NCBI GenBank assembly: GCA_033761835.1
Contig: JANRME010000041.1
Span: 1 to 45,419, forward strand
DNA length: 45,419 nucleotides
Reading direction: 5' to 3'
Source of the DNA: JADJNW01 sp033761835
Lineage (GTDB): Bacteria; Bacteroidota; Bacteroidia; Chitinophagales; Saprospiraceae
In this document: positions 16,825 through 26,047 of the stretch, in pieces
Numbering within the stretch: the first letter of the stretch is position 1
Layout: each line of letters starts with the position of its first letter
The notes under the pieces: generated by a model
Database searches by the model: none
What the model was told of the DNA's origin: nothing
The model's input: the letters and a program-made list of their open reading frames with translations, nothing else
Program-made: the position numbers and the translations under genes

Positions 16825-17238
16825 TTGTTTTTATTTTTACAATGACATAAAATTAGCCAATCGCCATACCCAAGCCGGATGACAAATGTCATTGATGCTT
16901 GGTGATTTTTATCAATTGCGTTGAATTTGCTTGAAATTCAATTGGAAAGAAGCAAAAATTATTTTCAAAAAAATTGCGCATAAATCGTTTCTTATTGTAC
17001 TTTTGGGGTACAAATAAAAGTCGTCTTCTTGACGCAAATTTGCATAAAAGGCTGACAATCAATACCAAAGTATTATCCATTCGTCTATTGAGCTTCTGAG
17101 ACTGACCTCATTTTAGAGTGATTAGCATTGCTATCTATGTCCAATTTTCCTCTTGAAAAACGAATGCATCCATTTGCATAAGGTAGGTTTTATAATTTCC
17201 TGAATCAATCATTAGATAACATAAATCCCTATTTGGAC
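16825..17238. other. intergenic region without a recognised gene
   Basis: This is a gap of about 410 bp between divergent genes. I see short AT-rich stretches and a small 63-codon minus-strand frame (16889-17080) with no credible start context or conserved features. No clear TAnnTTTG element precedes the haloperoxidase gene. Confidence 0.5.
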
Positions 17239-18600
17239 ATGAGAAAACATTTATTTAAATCTTGGCTGCTACTCGTTATGTTTGGGCTATTGGTGTTCAC
17301 CAGTTGCCAGAACGAAGACGAAGGTTTTTCTTTTGAAACGGCTACTGCTGAGGATTATAGCGCAGAAGTCGTACTGACCTGGAATCAGGTCTTTTTTGAC
17401 GTAGAGCGTTACGCCGAAGGGTATCGCCCGGGGCCTGCGCCTCGTGCTTTGGCATATTTGGGTCTTGCTGCTTATGAATCTACCGTTTCGGCGATGCCCA
17501 AATACAATTCCATTGAAAATATTTACAAATCGCAAGGTTTGGATGTGCCCAATACGGAACAGAATGTGAACTATCATTGGCCAACTGTGGTAAATGCCAG
17601 TTATGGTTACCTGATGAAGCGTTTCTTTCCACACGTTTCGTCGGAATTGCGTTTCAGAATCCAATCAACCGAGACACAAATTGACCTCAAAGCCTTGGAA
17701 GAAGTTCCGAGAGAATTATTTGAACGCTCAAAACGCTATGGGCAATTGGTCGCAGAAGCAGTGTATAATTGGTCGGCTACCGATCCCATTGGCCACGAGG
17801 CATTCCGTAATGCCCGCCCCTCCAACTATTTACCTCCTACCGGCCCAGGCAAATGGCAACCAACTTATCCCGACAAGAGTGCAGCGCTATTTCCCAGATG
17901 GGGTGAGGCGCGTACCTTTGCGATTATTGAAAACGAAAAATTGGCATTGCCTCCTTTAGAATTCAGTGAACAGGTAGGGTCTCCGTTGTATCAGCAAGCG
18001 ATGGAAGTGTATGAGAAAAATACGCCGGGCTTGACTTATGAAGATCAATGGATCGCTGAGTTCTGGAGTGACGATGCCGTAGGGCTTACGTTTGCGCCGC
18101 CGACTCGTTTTATGGCGATTGCCAGCCAGGTTTTAGAAGCAAAAGATGCAAGTCTTGATTTGGCCCTTTATACCGTTTTAAAAGTCGGCTTGGCACTCAA
18201 CGATGCAGGCGTAGCTTGCTGGTATTCAAAATATTATTACAATATTGAACGCCCGGTGAGTTATATCCGGCGCGTAATGGATCTCGGCTGGGAGCCTCAT
18301 TTGTGGTTTTCACCAAGTTTTCCGGCATATCCCTCTGGCCACGCCACTTTTGGCGCAGCAGCCTCCGAAGTGCTATGCGATATTTTTGGCGAAAATTATG
18401 CAATGGTAGATCGTTCGCACGAAGGTCGAATAGAATTTCTGGGCATTCCACGTTCTTTCAAATCCTTCCGCGAAATGGCTGAAGAGAATGCTTATTCGCG
18501 CATCCCATTGGGTGTGCATTTCAAAATGGATGCCGATGAAGGTGTACGTCACGGTTATGCCATTGGCAAACGAGTGAATGAATTGCCCTTGAAAAAATAG
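17239..18600 (+). CDS. vanadium-dependent haloperoxidase / PAP2-superfamily lipoprotein
   Basis: This is a 453-residue exported protein. The ATG at 17239 is preferred over a TTG two codons upstream. The signal ends VFTSC, with probable lipidation at Cys23. The C-terminal half holds the full acid phosphatase/haloperoxidase signature: Lys331-x6-Arg338-Pro (KYYYNIERP), PSGH with His368 (AYPSGHATFGAAASEV), and SRx5Hx3D with Ser420, Arg421, His428 and Asp432 (SRIPLGVHFKMD). The enzyme could bind vanadate for halide oxidation or act as a phosphatase, which the sequence alone does not decide. The long helical N-terminal part is more like the bacterial haloperoxidase relatives than small PAP2 enzymes. 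It is a single gene with a strong hairpin after it. Confidence 0.88.
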   Translation: MRKHLFKSWLLLVMFGLLVFTSCQNEDEGFSFETATAEDYSAEVVLTWNQVFFDVERYAEGYRPGPAPRALAYLGLAAYESTVSAMPKYNSIENIYKSQGLDVPNTEQNVNYHWPTVVNASYGYLMKRFFPHVSSELRFRIQSTETQIDLKALEEVPRELFERSKRYGQLVAEAVYNWSATDPIGHEAFRNARPSNYLPPTGPGKWQPTYPDKSAALFPRWGEARTFAIIENEKLALPPLEFSEQVGSPLYQQAMEVYEKNTPGLTYEDQWIAEFWSDDAVGLTFAPPTRFMAIASQVLEAKDASLDLALYTVLKVGLALNDAGVACWYSKYYYNIERPVSYIRRVMDLGWEPHLWFSPSFPAYPSGHATFGAAASEVLCDIFGENYAMVDRSHEGRIEFLGIPRSFKSFREMAEENAYSRIPLGVHFKMDADEGVRHGYAIGKRVNELPLKK

Positions 18601-18616
18601 ACACTTCTTTAGAAAT

Positions 18617-18646
18617 GTGTCCTACGAATTCAGAGTCGTAGGACAC
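18617..18646 (+). terminator. hairpin after the haloperoxidase gene
   Basis: GTGTCCTACGA (18617-18627) and TCGTAGGACAC (18636-18646) form a perfect 11-bp stem with an 8-nt loop, 16 bp after the stop. No strong T-run follows. Confidence 0.6.
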
Positions 18647-18732
18647 TTATGCAGTTTCTAAAAGGAAAGCTTCGCAAATTCTTCATTTTGTGTTATTTTC
18701 ACATCGCTTATTTCAAATTTTACCCTCAGAAT

Positions 18733-19485
18733 ATGCTTGACCAAATTGATATTGCTAATGTTCTTTTTTTGGACATTGAAACCGTACCCGGGCAACCCGA
18801 TTATGAAGAATTGGACGACGAAATGCGCGAGCTTTGGTACACTAAAAGCCGCTCCATTACTCGCAAATCGGAGGATGAACTGGCCGAAGAAGAAGCTGCT
18901 GCGCTTTATTTTGAGCGAGCAGGCATTTTTGCAGAATTTGGCAAAATCATCTGCATTTCTGTCGGCATTGTGCATCGAAGCCGCGAGGACAATCGCTTAC
19001 GCTTGCGCCTGAAATCCTTCGCTGGTGAGGATGAAACGGAGGTTTTGCAGGAGTTTACCAAGCTTATCAATCAGTATTATTACGATACAAACAAAAATTA
19101 CCTTTGCGGTCATAATATCAAAGAATTTGATATTCCGTATATATGTCGGCGTATGATTGTCAATCAATTAGATTTTCCTGATCCTTTAAATATTGCTGGG
19201 AAAAAGCCTTGGGAAACAAAACACCTCTTGGATACACTGGAATTATGGAAATTTGGCGATAATAAAAACTTTACTTCTTTGCGCCTGTTGGCAGCGCTGC
19301 TGGGGTTTCCTTCTCCAAAAGACGATATGGATGGCAGCCAGGTAGGCTCCGTATTTTGGGAAGAAAAAGACTTGGAGCGCATCGCGCATTATTGCGAAAA
19401 GGATGTATTGGCCACCGTTCAATTATTTTTGCGCTATCGGCGAATGCCCCTTTTGCAAGAGGATCAAGTGCAACATATAAAATAA
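18733..19485 (+). CDS. predicted 3'-5' exonuclease, PolB-exonuclease-like (DnaQ fold)
   Basis: This 250-residue protein starts MLDQIDIANVLFLDIETVPG from the ATG at 18733; the open frame reaches back to 18649 but that part is not family-like. The exonuclease motifs are visible: ExoI FLDIETVPG (Asp and Glu), ExoII LCGHNIKEFDIPYICRRM (Asn and Asp) and ExoIII HYCEKDVLATVQLF (the YxxxD type). The family (predicted PolB-like exonuclease) is widespread in Bacteroidota as a stand-alone protein, with a presumed role in DNA repair. The stop codon abuts the stop of the convergent DUF2207 gene with no base between them. Confidence 0.88.
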   Translation: MLDQIDIANVLFLDIETVPGQPDYEELDDEMRELWYTKSRSITRKSEDELAEEEAAALYFERAGIFAEFGKIICISVGIVHRSREDNRLRLRLKSFAGEDETEVLQEFTKLINQYYYDTNKNYLCGHNIKEFDIPYICRRMIVNQLDFPDPLNIAGKKPWETKHLLDTLELWKFGDNKNFTSLRLLAALLGFPSPKDDMDGSQVGSVFWEEKDLERIAHYCEKDVLATVQLFLRYRRMPLLQEDQVQHIK

Positions 19486-21873
19486 CTACCAACTACTGCC
19501 GCCGCCGCCGCCGAAGCCGCCGCCCGAAAATCCACCGCCGCCGCCAAAGCTACTGCCGCTGCTCGAAGAGGATGGGCGACTCGCAAAAGTATTTCCTGCC
19601 GAACGCATGGCATTGCTCAAGCTATTTGTAAAAGCCCAAGTATTATAAGTGCTTTGAGTACTGTGATACCAACTCGGAGGAGGCGCTGCCAGCGCTTCAA
19701 ATTTTTTAGCCCATTTTTCTACATGGTCGAATACGATAGCGTAAGGCAGTGTTTTATCAAAATAATGCGGGTCTTCTTTCAGAAAAGTTTCCAGGCGTGG
19801 TAACTCTGCATCTTTTACAAATAACTCAAAACCAGCCAGTTTCTTATAAGCTTCTAAGCCAATAGGTGCTTTTTTGGGCATAATCCGACCAAAAACAAGA
19901 GATAAAATCCCTGCTCCAAATAGCCCGACCCCCAACTCTATAGAAAAAACATCTTCTGCTCCCAATTTTGCTAAAGCGAAGTTAATTCCGCCAAGAATTG
20001 CCAAAATAATACCTAAAACCGTGAGCAAAACCGCGGCCCCACGCGTGTAGGGCATATAAAATGCTTTTTGTTTGATTTCTTTTCCCAGCAACTTTCGGGC
20101 ACTGTCCATCGTAGTATAAAATTCATTTTTCAGGCTACTCAATTTCACTTCTTCGTCAAGGGAAGCATTTTTTCCAAAAATACCTTCAAACATTTCTCTT
20201 TCGTAGGCAGGCACCTTGGAAGGCAACGATTTTTTTAGAATAAAAATATAATCGTCCTTTTTCCAGATAGAATCCGTGCCTACCTCCTTGATTTCAAGGA
20301 TTCCATTTGCTCCCCAATAAGGAAGGAGCGCCAACAAGTCGCGGTCGTGGAGCCTGTCGTCAATCAAAATGCCAGCCTCCGAGGGCGGTATTTCTTCTGG
20401 CGGGTAGTAATGTACCATCACCGAAAATTCCTCCTCGCGGCCCCAGCGATTCCAGGCATAATACAAACCAAAAAATACGAGCACCGGAAGAAACAAGTAG
20501 CGATTATTGAGCCAAAAGAGTTGCCAGTCGTAGCTTGCTTTTCCTGCACTTAAATATTTTTTTGGAATGCCAAGATTAAAAATCAGTTGCTCATTTGGCG
20601 GAAGATAAGATTGCACTTTACTAAGGTCGGCAACAAAAATGCCGTTGCCAAGGTCACGCGTATTGGCAACTTGTTTGAACAGTCCATCGCGCCTGATTTC
20701 TGCTTGAAAATCTGTTTCTTGAGCAAACTGGTTCGGCACTTCCACTTGAATTCGATTTTGCAGTACCGGCTCGTTAATACCTTCATTCAAAGGGATAAAA
20801 TCGAAAAAAAGCAAGGTTGGATGCTCCTGGCTTGCAAAAGCCCCATAAGTCTGGTAAGAAAATTCCAAAGTTCGTTCCTGCCCAATCGGCACATCTGAAA
20901 TATCGAAAACCACTTTGTTTCGTCGTTTTTTGCCATTTTCAACTTTCAAATTTGTAATAATGTAACGAGACGAACCGCCTAACAAATCTCTAAAGCTCGA
21001 CTGCTGCCATTTCAAATAAGGATATAAATATCGGGTAATGCTATTCATGTGGCGCACCGGCACAATGGTGTAGCGCTCTGTGACTTCCGCGACGCCATTT
21101 TCCAGTACTTTAATCTTGACTTCCTGGCTTTTGAAATAAAATTTCTCCGCTTCTACTTCCGGCGGCACGGGCTTCATTTGAAAAAAGTCTTTCGGAAAAG
21201 AAAAACCAATGGTCATGCCCTCTTTAGCTTGCAAAGGACTACTGATTGCCCAAGAATAAGCACGACGCCCAGGCTTAAATCTTCCTTCCGCATTTTGCGA
21301 CCTTGAACCATAGCTACCCGTGGCCACAAAAACATCAGGAGTATAATCCTGAGGAAAATCGCCATCCCAAGATAAATCAAATGAAGCATTTTCAATCTGC
21401 GTATTCCACTCTGTACCAACTACATTCCAATATAATTCGCTGCGGTCTTCAAAAAAATTGATGACATTATACACCTTGTAACGAATCACATAGCGTTGCT
21501 TGCCTTCTACATATTTATCCTCTGAACCAATACGGATGTTTTTGTAATCCCCTTCCGTACTGATGAGGTATTCCTGTCCCTCGACTTCAATATTGGTATA
21601 ATAAATCTGAAATTCGCCATTGGAGCGATTGAGCGCATTGACAGAGGCTTCTGCAAGTTTTACATCAGTGCTGGCATAGTATTTGAAAGGCATGGAGCGG
21701 ATGATGCCGTGCCGCTTTTCGCTGAATGTGAGGTCAATCGTTTCGGTTACTTCGATTACCGCGTCGCGATTGATATGCATTTTGACATCATAATGATTAA
21801 TAACAAATGCTTCTTGCGCAGACAGATATAATATATCAATAAATAAGAATATGATTAGACCTAGATGCTTCAT
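19486..21873 (-). CDS. DUF2207-family membrane protein
   Basis: This 795-residue protein has a signal peptide (MKHLGLIIFLFIDILYLSAQ). The ATG at 21873 is preferred over a GTG at 21879. The exported N-terminal part is the DUF2207 region (HYDVKMHINRDAVIEVTETIDLTFSEKRHGIIRSMP). A first membrane helix follows (RYLFLPVLVFFGLYYAW), then a cytoplasmic stretch (YYPPEEIPPSEAGILIDDRL), two more helices (AAVLLTVLGIILAILGGINFAL and GVGLFGAGILSLVFG), and a Gly/Ser-rich end (SSSGSSFGGGGGFSGGGFGG). It lies directly downstream of lemA with a 44-bp gap. This lemA-DUF2207 pairing is common across bacteria. The function is unproven, and an envelope role is assumed. Confidence 0.88.
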   Translation of the reverse strand: MKHLGLIIFLFIDILYLSAQEAFVINHYDVKMHINRDAVIEVTETIDLTFSEKRHGIIRSMPFKYYASTDVKLAEASVNALNRSNGEFQIYYTNIEVEGQEYLISTEGDYKNIRIGSEDKYVEGKQRYVIRYKVYNVINFFEDRSELYWNVVGTEWNTQIENASFDLSWDGDFPQDYTPDVFVATGSYGSRSQNAEGRFKPGRRAYSWAISSPLQAKEGMTIGFSFPKDFFQMKPVPPEVEAEKFYFKSQEVKIKVLENGVAEVTERYTIVPVRHMNSITRYLYPYLKWQQSSFRDLLGGSSRYIITNLKVENGKKRRNKVVFDISDVPIGQERTLEFSYQTYGAFASQEHPTLLFFDFIPLNEGINEPVLQNRIQVEVPNQFAQETDFQAEIRRDGLFKQVANTRDLGNGIFVADLSKVQSYLPPNEQLIFNLGIPKKYLSAGKASYDWQLFWLNNRYLFLPVLVFFGLYYAWNRWGREEEFSVMVHYYPPEEIPPSEAGILIDDRLHDRDLLALLPYWGANGILEIKEVGTDSIWKKDDYIFILKKSLPSKVPAYEREMFEGIFGKNASLDEEVKLSSLKNEFYTTMDSARKLLGKEIKQKAFYMPYTRGAAVLLTVLGIILAILGGINFALAKLGAEDVFSIELGVGLFGAGILSLVFGRIMPKKAPIGLEAYKKLAGFELFVKDAELPRLETFLKEDPHYFDKTLPYAIVFDHVEKWAKKFEALAAPPPSWYHSTQSTYNTWAFTNSLSNAMRSAGNTFASRPSSSSSGSSFGGGGGFSGGGFGGGGGSSW

Positions 21874-21917
21874 GGGCACTATTTTCTTTTAATAAACCGA
21901 ATGATATTCAGCGCTAC

Positions 21918-22478
21918 TTAAAATTTCACTTGCACATTTCTAGCTTCTTCCGGGCTGTCCAATTCGAAAAATGGACGTTTCTGGAAATTAAAAATGCTGG
22001 CAATAATCATCGAGGGGAAAGTTTCCACTTTATTGTTGAAGTCGCGCACCGTCGCCTGGTAATAACGACGCGCCATTTGTAAATTATCTTCTACTTCCAT
22101 CAAGGCATTTTGCAATTGCTGAAAATTCTCGCTGGCGCGCAATTCCGGGTAGCTTTCGGCAATCGCAAAAACCGATTTCAAGGCATTGGCAATCGCGCCT
22201 TGTGCTTGAGCTTGTCCCTGTATATCATTTTGTGGTACTTGCAGCGCGGCATTTCGGGCCTGTACGAGTCGTTCAAAAGTCTCTTTCTCGTGCGTAGCGT
22301 AGCCTTTTACGGTTTCTACAAGATTGGGAATCAAGTCATAACGCCGCTTGAGTTGAATTTGAATGCCACCCCAGGCTTCGTCCAGTTTGTTGCGCAATTT
22401 GATAAAACCATTGTACATTCCAATGAGCCAAAGCGCCAATAGTGCAACGACAACGATAAGAATTAGAAAATAAGACAT
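21918..22478 (-). CDS. lemA: LemA family protein
   Basis: This 186-residue protein has one N-terminal membrane helix (YFLILIVVVALLALWLIGMYN) and a long helical bundle. The LemA signature is clear: KLDEAWGGIQIQLKRRYDLIPNLVETVKGYATHEKETFERLVQARN. The second half has YPELRASENFQQLQNALMEVEDNLQMARRYYQATVRDFNN and the late FPSMIIASIFNFQKRPFFEL. The molecular function is not established. It forms an operon with the DUF2207 gene and is preceded by a TATATTTG promoter element. Confidence 0.93.
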   Translation of the reverse strand: MSYFLILIVVVALLALWLIGMYNGFIKLRNKLDEAWGGIQIQLKRRYDLIPNLVETVKGYATHEKETFERLVQARNAALQVPQNDIQGQAQAQGAIANALKSVFAIAESYPELRASENFQQLQNALMEVEDNLQMARRYYQATVRDFNNKVETFPSMIIASIFNFQKRPFFELDSPEEARNVQVKF

Positions 22479-22510
22479 AAACGTTGATTTTCGTGTTTGA
22501 TGATAATACC

Positions 22511-22518
22511 CAAATATA
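22511..22518 (-). promoter_or_regulatory. candidate -7 element of the lemA operon
   Basis: The minus strand reads TATATTTG (TAnnTTTG), 33 bp upstream of the lemA ATG. Confidence 0.5.
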
Positions 22519-22633
22519 CTTGAATTTTAGTGCTTTTCCGCAGATTTTATCGTCGAATATGGCTAAAATTTCGGCGGGTACTTTTACGATTTAAGTTTTT
22601 TTGTACTTTTAACAATAGTTTTATAGTGTGATC

Positions 22634-22725
22634 GTGTTTTGGTGTTATAGCTATGAATGCCTTTATGTTTTCTGTTTCTGCTCGCCATAGCACCATAACA
22701 CTGAAAAACAATAGCACCAAAACAC
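22634..22725. repeat. intergenic word-repeat hairpin before glgB
   Basis: GTGTTTTGGTG (22634-22644) is perfectly complementary to CACCAAAACAC (22715-22725). A second inverted variant of the word (ATAGCACCATAACAC) lies at 22687-22701, and GGTGTTATAG overlaps the first arm. The end is only 9 bp before the glgB start, so a folded leader could affect glgB translation. Confidence 0.6.
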
Positions 22726-22734
22726 AATCCGAAA

Positions 22735-24687
22735 ATGTCCAACGTAATCAATCACAGCCTATTAACTGATTTTGATGTTCATCTTTTCCGTCAAGGCAAG
22801 CATCACCGTATCTATGAAAAACTCGGCAGCCATCTCACCGAAGTAGATGGTCAAAAAGGAACGTATTTCGCCGTTTGGGCGCCCAGCGCTAAAGCCGTTT
22901 CGGTCACTGGCAATTTTAATAATTGGAATAAAAATTCGCATCCTTTGTCATCTCGCTGGGATAGCTCCGGCATTTGGGAAGGCTTTATTCCTGGCATTGG
23001 AAAAGGTGAATTATATAAATATAATGTCGTAGCCCAAGATGGACGCCATTTGGTAAAAGGCGACCCCTTCGCTTTATTCTGGGAAATCCCGCCCAATACG
23101 GCTTCTATCGTTTGGGATTTGGATTATGAATGGCAAGACGCAGATTGGATGCAGCAGCGCCGCGAACATGCGGGTTTAGATAAACCTTATTCTGTATATG
23201 AAGTGCATCTGGGCACCTGGAAGAAAAAGGCTGGTGGCGCGGAGTCGTTGAATTACAGAGAGTTAGCAGAAGAATTTGTCGCTTATGTAAAAGAAATGGG
23301 CTTTACCCATGTAGAATTTATGCCGGTGATGGAGCATCCTTATTTTCCATCCTGGGGTTATCAAATTACAGGTTATTTTGCGCCGACTAGTCGCTTCGGT
23401 ACACCGCAGGATTTTATGTACCTCATGGACAAGCTGCATCAAGCAGGCATTGGCGTTATCCTGGATTGGGTCCCTTCGCATTTTCCTTCCGATGCGCATG
23501 GCTTGGCGGATTTTGATGGTACGCATTTGTACGAACACGCCGATCCGCGCAAAGGCTTTCATCCTGACTGGAAAAGTTATATTTTTAATTATGATCGCCA
23601 CGAAGTACGCAGTTTCCTGATTTCCAACGCTTTATTCTGGATGGGTATTTATCATGCCGATGGCTTGCGCGTGGACGCGGTGGCTTCGATGTTGTATCTT
23701 GATTATTCTCGTAAATCGGGCGAATGGATTCCCAATATTTATGGCGGTAATGAAAATCTGGAAGCTATTTCGTTTTTAAAAGAATTTAATGAAGCTGTTT
23801 ATAAAGAATATCCTGATGCGATGACGATTGCCGAGGAATCCACGGCGTGGTCGGGGGTCTCGCGCCCAGTATTTACAGGTGGTTTGGGCTTTGGGCAAAA
23901 ATGGATTATGGGTTGGATGCACGATACTTTAAATTATTTCAAAAACGACCCGGTGTATCGCCGTTATCATCATAATCAAATTACATTTAGTATTATTTAC
24001 GCATTTAGTGAAAATTTTATGTTGCCGCTTTCACATGATGAAGTCGTGCATGGAAAAGGCTCGCTTATTCAGCGGATGCCTGGCGACGAATGGCAGCGCT
24101 TTGCTAATCTGCGCTTATTATTTGGTTATATGTTTATGCACCCCGGCACAAAATTATTATTTATGGGTGGCGAATTCGCTCAAACCAGTGAATGGAATAT
24201 CGAAAAAGGCTTGGAATGGTGGCTCACAAAATTTGAGTATCATAAAGGAATGCAATCCTGGATTAAAAAATTAAATGAATATTATACAACAACGCCGGCA
24301 TTATATCGAAAGCAATTTGCGCCCGAAGGCTTTGAATGGATTGACTTGCACGATTATCAAAACAGCGTTTTAATATTCCTTCGCAAAGGCGATGAAACGG
24401 ATAATCCGGTCGTTGTGGTATGTAATTTTACACCCATCGTTCGTGAAAATTATAAAGTTGGCTTGCCAAGTGGCGGCAATTGGAAAGAAACATTAAATAG
24501 TGATCATAAAGAATTTGGCGGATCGGGCTTTCATATAAATGCAGAATTAACTGCCACGGATGAAGCCTGGCACGGCCGCGAGCATTTTGTAACGATTCAT
24601 CTTCCGGCATTGAGTATCATCGTTTTAGAAAAACAAGGCGAAGCGAAGAAAAAACGCGGCCCAGCGAAGAAAGCTAAAAACGTTTAA
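22735..24687 (+). CDS. glgB: 1,4-alpha-glucan branching enzyme
   Basis: GlgB makes the alpha-1,6 branches of glycogen. The 650-residue protein has the N-terminal CBM48 module (GTYFAVWAPSAKAVSVTGNFNNWN) and the GH13 barrel: GFTHVEFMPVMEHP and LDWVPSHFPSDAHGL, the nucleophile Asp314 in GLRVDAVASMLYLDY, the acid Glu367 in TIAEESTAW, and Asp435 in LPLSHDEVVHGKGSL. A C-terminal beta domain follows, and the very end is a basic tail (KKKRGPAKKAKN). Two small genes follow within 8 bp and with a 1-bp overlap, suggesting co-transcription. No glycogen synthase or ADP-glucose pyrophosphorylase is in the window. Confidence 0.95.
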   Translation: MSNVINHSLLTDFDVHLFRQGKHHRIYEKLGSHLTEVDGQKGTYFAVWAPSAKAVSVTGNFNNWNKNSHPLSSRWDSSGIWEGFIPGIGKGELYKYNVVAQDGRHLVKGDPFALFWEIPPNTASIVWDLDYEWQDADWMQQRREHAGLDKPYSVYEVHLGTWKKKAGGAESLNYRELAEEFVAYVKEMGFTHVEFMPVMEHPYFPSWGYQITGYFAPTSRFGTPQDFMYLMDKLHQAGIGVILDWVPSHFPSDAHGLADFDGTHLYEHADPRKGFHPDWKSYIFNYDRHEVRSFLISNALFWMGIYHADGLRVDAVASMLYLDYSRKSGEWIPNIYGGNENLEAISFLKEFNEAVYKEYPDAMTIAEESTAWSGVSRPVFTGGLGFGQKWIMGWMHDTLNYFKNDPVYRRYHHNQITFSIIYAFSENFMLPLSHDEVVHGKGSLIQRMPGDEWQRFANLRLLFGYMFMHPGTKLLFMGGEFAQTSEWNIEKGLEWWLTKFEYHKGMQSWIKKLNEYYTTTPALYRKQFAPEGFEWIDLHDYQNSVLIFLRKGDETDNPVVVVCNFTPIVRENYKVGLPSGGNWKETLNSDHKEFGGSGFHINAELTATDEAWHGREHFVTIHLPALSIIVLEKQGEAKKKRGPAKKAKNV

Positions 24688-24695
24688 TTACAAAC

Positions 24696-25391
24696 ATGAT
24701 GCGCGAATCGTTGCTGTTATTACACGGCGCATTGGGGAGTGCTGCGCAATTACAATTGCTGAAAGCATTGCTATCAAAGCATTTTACGGTGTACACGCTT
24801 GATTTTAGTGGACATGGTGGCGAACCTTTCAAATCCGATTTTTCAATCGCAGCATTCGCAGATGAGGTTTTGACTTTTTTAGATGTAAATATTATAGAAA
24901 AAACGCATATTTTTGGTTATAGTATGGGCGGCTACGTCGCATTGCATTTAGCAAAATTATATCCTGATAAAATTGATAAAATCTTTACATTAGGTACAAA
25001 ATTTGATTGGAATCCTGAAACGGCCGAGCGGGAAGTAAAAATGCTGAAGCCCTTGAAAATCAAGGAAAAGATTCCTGCTTTCGCCAAAATATTAAAAGAA
25101 CGCCATGAACCCAATGACTGGGAAGAATTATTGCATAAAACCGCAATTATGATGCTTGCATTAGGTAATGGCGGGGTACTCAAAGAAGAAGATTTTAAAA
25201 ATATTAAACACCATATAATAATTGGCATCGGTTCGGAAGATAATATGGTCACATTGGCGGAATCGCAAGCAGTTGCAGCCATTTTGCCGCACGGAAAATT
25301 ATTATTATTTTCAAATTTTAAGCATCCGATTGAGCAAATAGATATAATAACTTTGGCAGATGCCATTGAATTATTTATAAAATCTGAATAG
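24696..25391 (+). CDS. alpha/beta hydrolase
   Basis: This 231-residue protein has the alpha/beta hydrolase fold. The oxyanion loop is LLLHGALGSAAQL, the nucleophile elbow GYSMGGY has Ser76, and the late His210 (KHPIEQID) completes a plausible triad with an acid near GIGSEDNMV. It starts 8 bp after the glgB stop and its stop overlaps the next start by one base, so the three genes probably form one operon. The substrate is not evident; the size and fold resemble MenH-like esterases. Confidence 0.85.
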   Translation: MMRESLLLLHGALGSAAQLQLLKALLSKHFTVYTLDFSGHGGEPFKSDFSIAAFADEVLTFLDVNIIEKTHIFGYSMGGYVALHLAKLYPDKIDKIFTLGTKFDWNPETAEREVKMLKPLKIKEKIPAFAKILKERHEPNDWEELLHKTAIMMLALGNGGVLKEEDFKNIKHHIIIGIGSEDNMVTLAESQAVAAILPHGKLLLFSNFKHPIEQIDIITLADAIELFIKSE

Positions 25392-25936
25392 TGCCATATC
25401 CTTATCAACGCATCCTCATTATCGGCTGTAGCGGCGCGGGCAAATCCACTTTCGCTCGGCGATTGCATCAAATTTTTCCGCAGTTGAAATTGATTTATTT
25501 AGATCGTTATTATTGGCGTCCGGGCTGGGTTGAGCCGCCCAAAGAAGAATGGGAAGTCCTTGTAAAAGAGCTAATTACGCGTGAAAATTGGATCATGGAC
25601 GGTGGCTATACGGGCACCATACATCTACGCGCGCCTCGTGCAGATATTATTTATTTTTTTGATTTCCCCACCTGGCTTTGCTTGTTGCGAGCTATCAAGC
25701 GCATTCTGAGTAATAAATTAGGCCTCGCCAAACGCCCGGATATGACCGAAGGTTGTCCGGAGCGTTTTGATTGGGAATTTTTTCATTTTATATTGATTTA
25801 CAATCAGAAATATAAGCCAAGAATTTTAAAGATATTCCAGGATATTAAGCTCGATCCTCAAAAAATCATCTATATTAAAAATGACCGCGAAGTGCGTCAA
25901 ATCTTGTCCAAACTGAGTGCAGAAAGTCGCAATTGA
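25391..25936 (+). CDS. P-loop nucleoside/adenylate kinase-like protein
   Basis: This 181-residue protein has a Walker A motif at residues 12-20 (GCSGAGKST) and the layout of the small kinase family often annotated as topology modulation protein (FlaR-like): LDRYYWRPGWVEPPKEEW, then WIMDGGYTGTIHLRAPRADIIYFFDFPTWLCLLRAIKR. The start is a GTG that overlaps the preceding TAG by one base (TAGTG), an arrangement that suggests translational coupling. The reaction is unknown. It is the last gene of the presumed glgB operon. Confidence 0.82.
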   Translation: MPYPYQRILIIGCSGAGKSTFARRLHQIFPQLKLIYLDRYYWRPGWVEPPKEEWEVLVKELITRENWIMDGGYTGTIHLRAPRADIIYFFDFPTWLCLLRAIKRILSNKLGLAKRPDMTEGCPERFDWEFFHFILIYNQKYKPRILKIFQDIKLDPQKIIYIKNDREVRQILSKLSAESRN

Positions 25937-26047
25937 TACAAAATCATACCAAAATAGATGGGCATTTGCCACTAAATTTACATCTTTGAAGAAGCATATT
26001 CAATCGCTGATTTTAGAATTTACATCCCTGTAAATACTTAATGATAA

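Noticed and set aside
16889..17080. 63-codon minus-strand frame in a gap
   Set aside because: Its composition is AT-driven, it lacks a promoter or leader, and I see no conserved feature.
24932..25471. 179-codon minus-strand frame opposite the hydrolase and kinase genes
   Set aside because: It is a shadow of two real genes with strong motifs on the plus strand.
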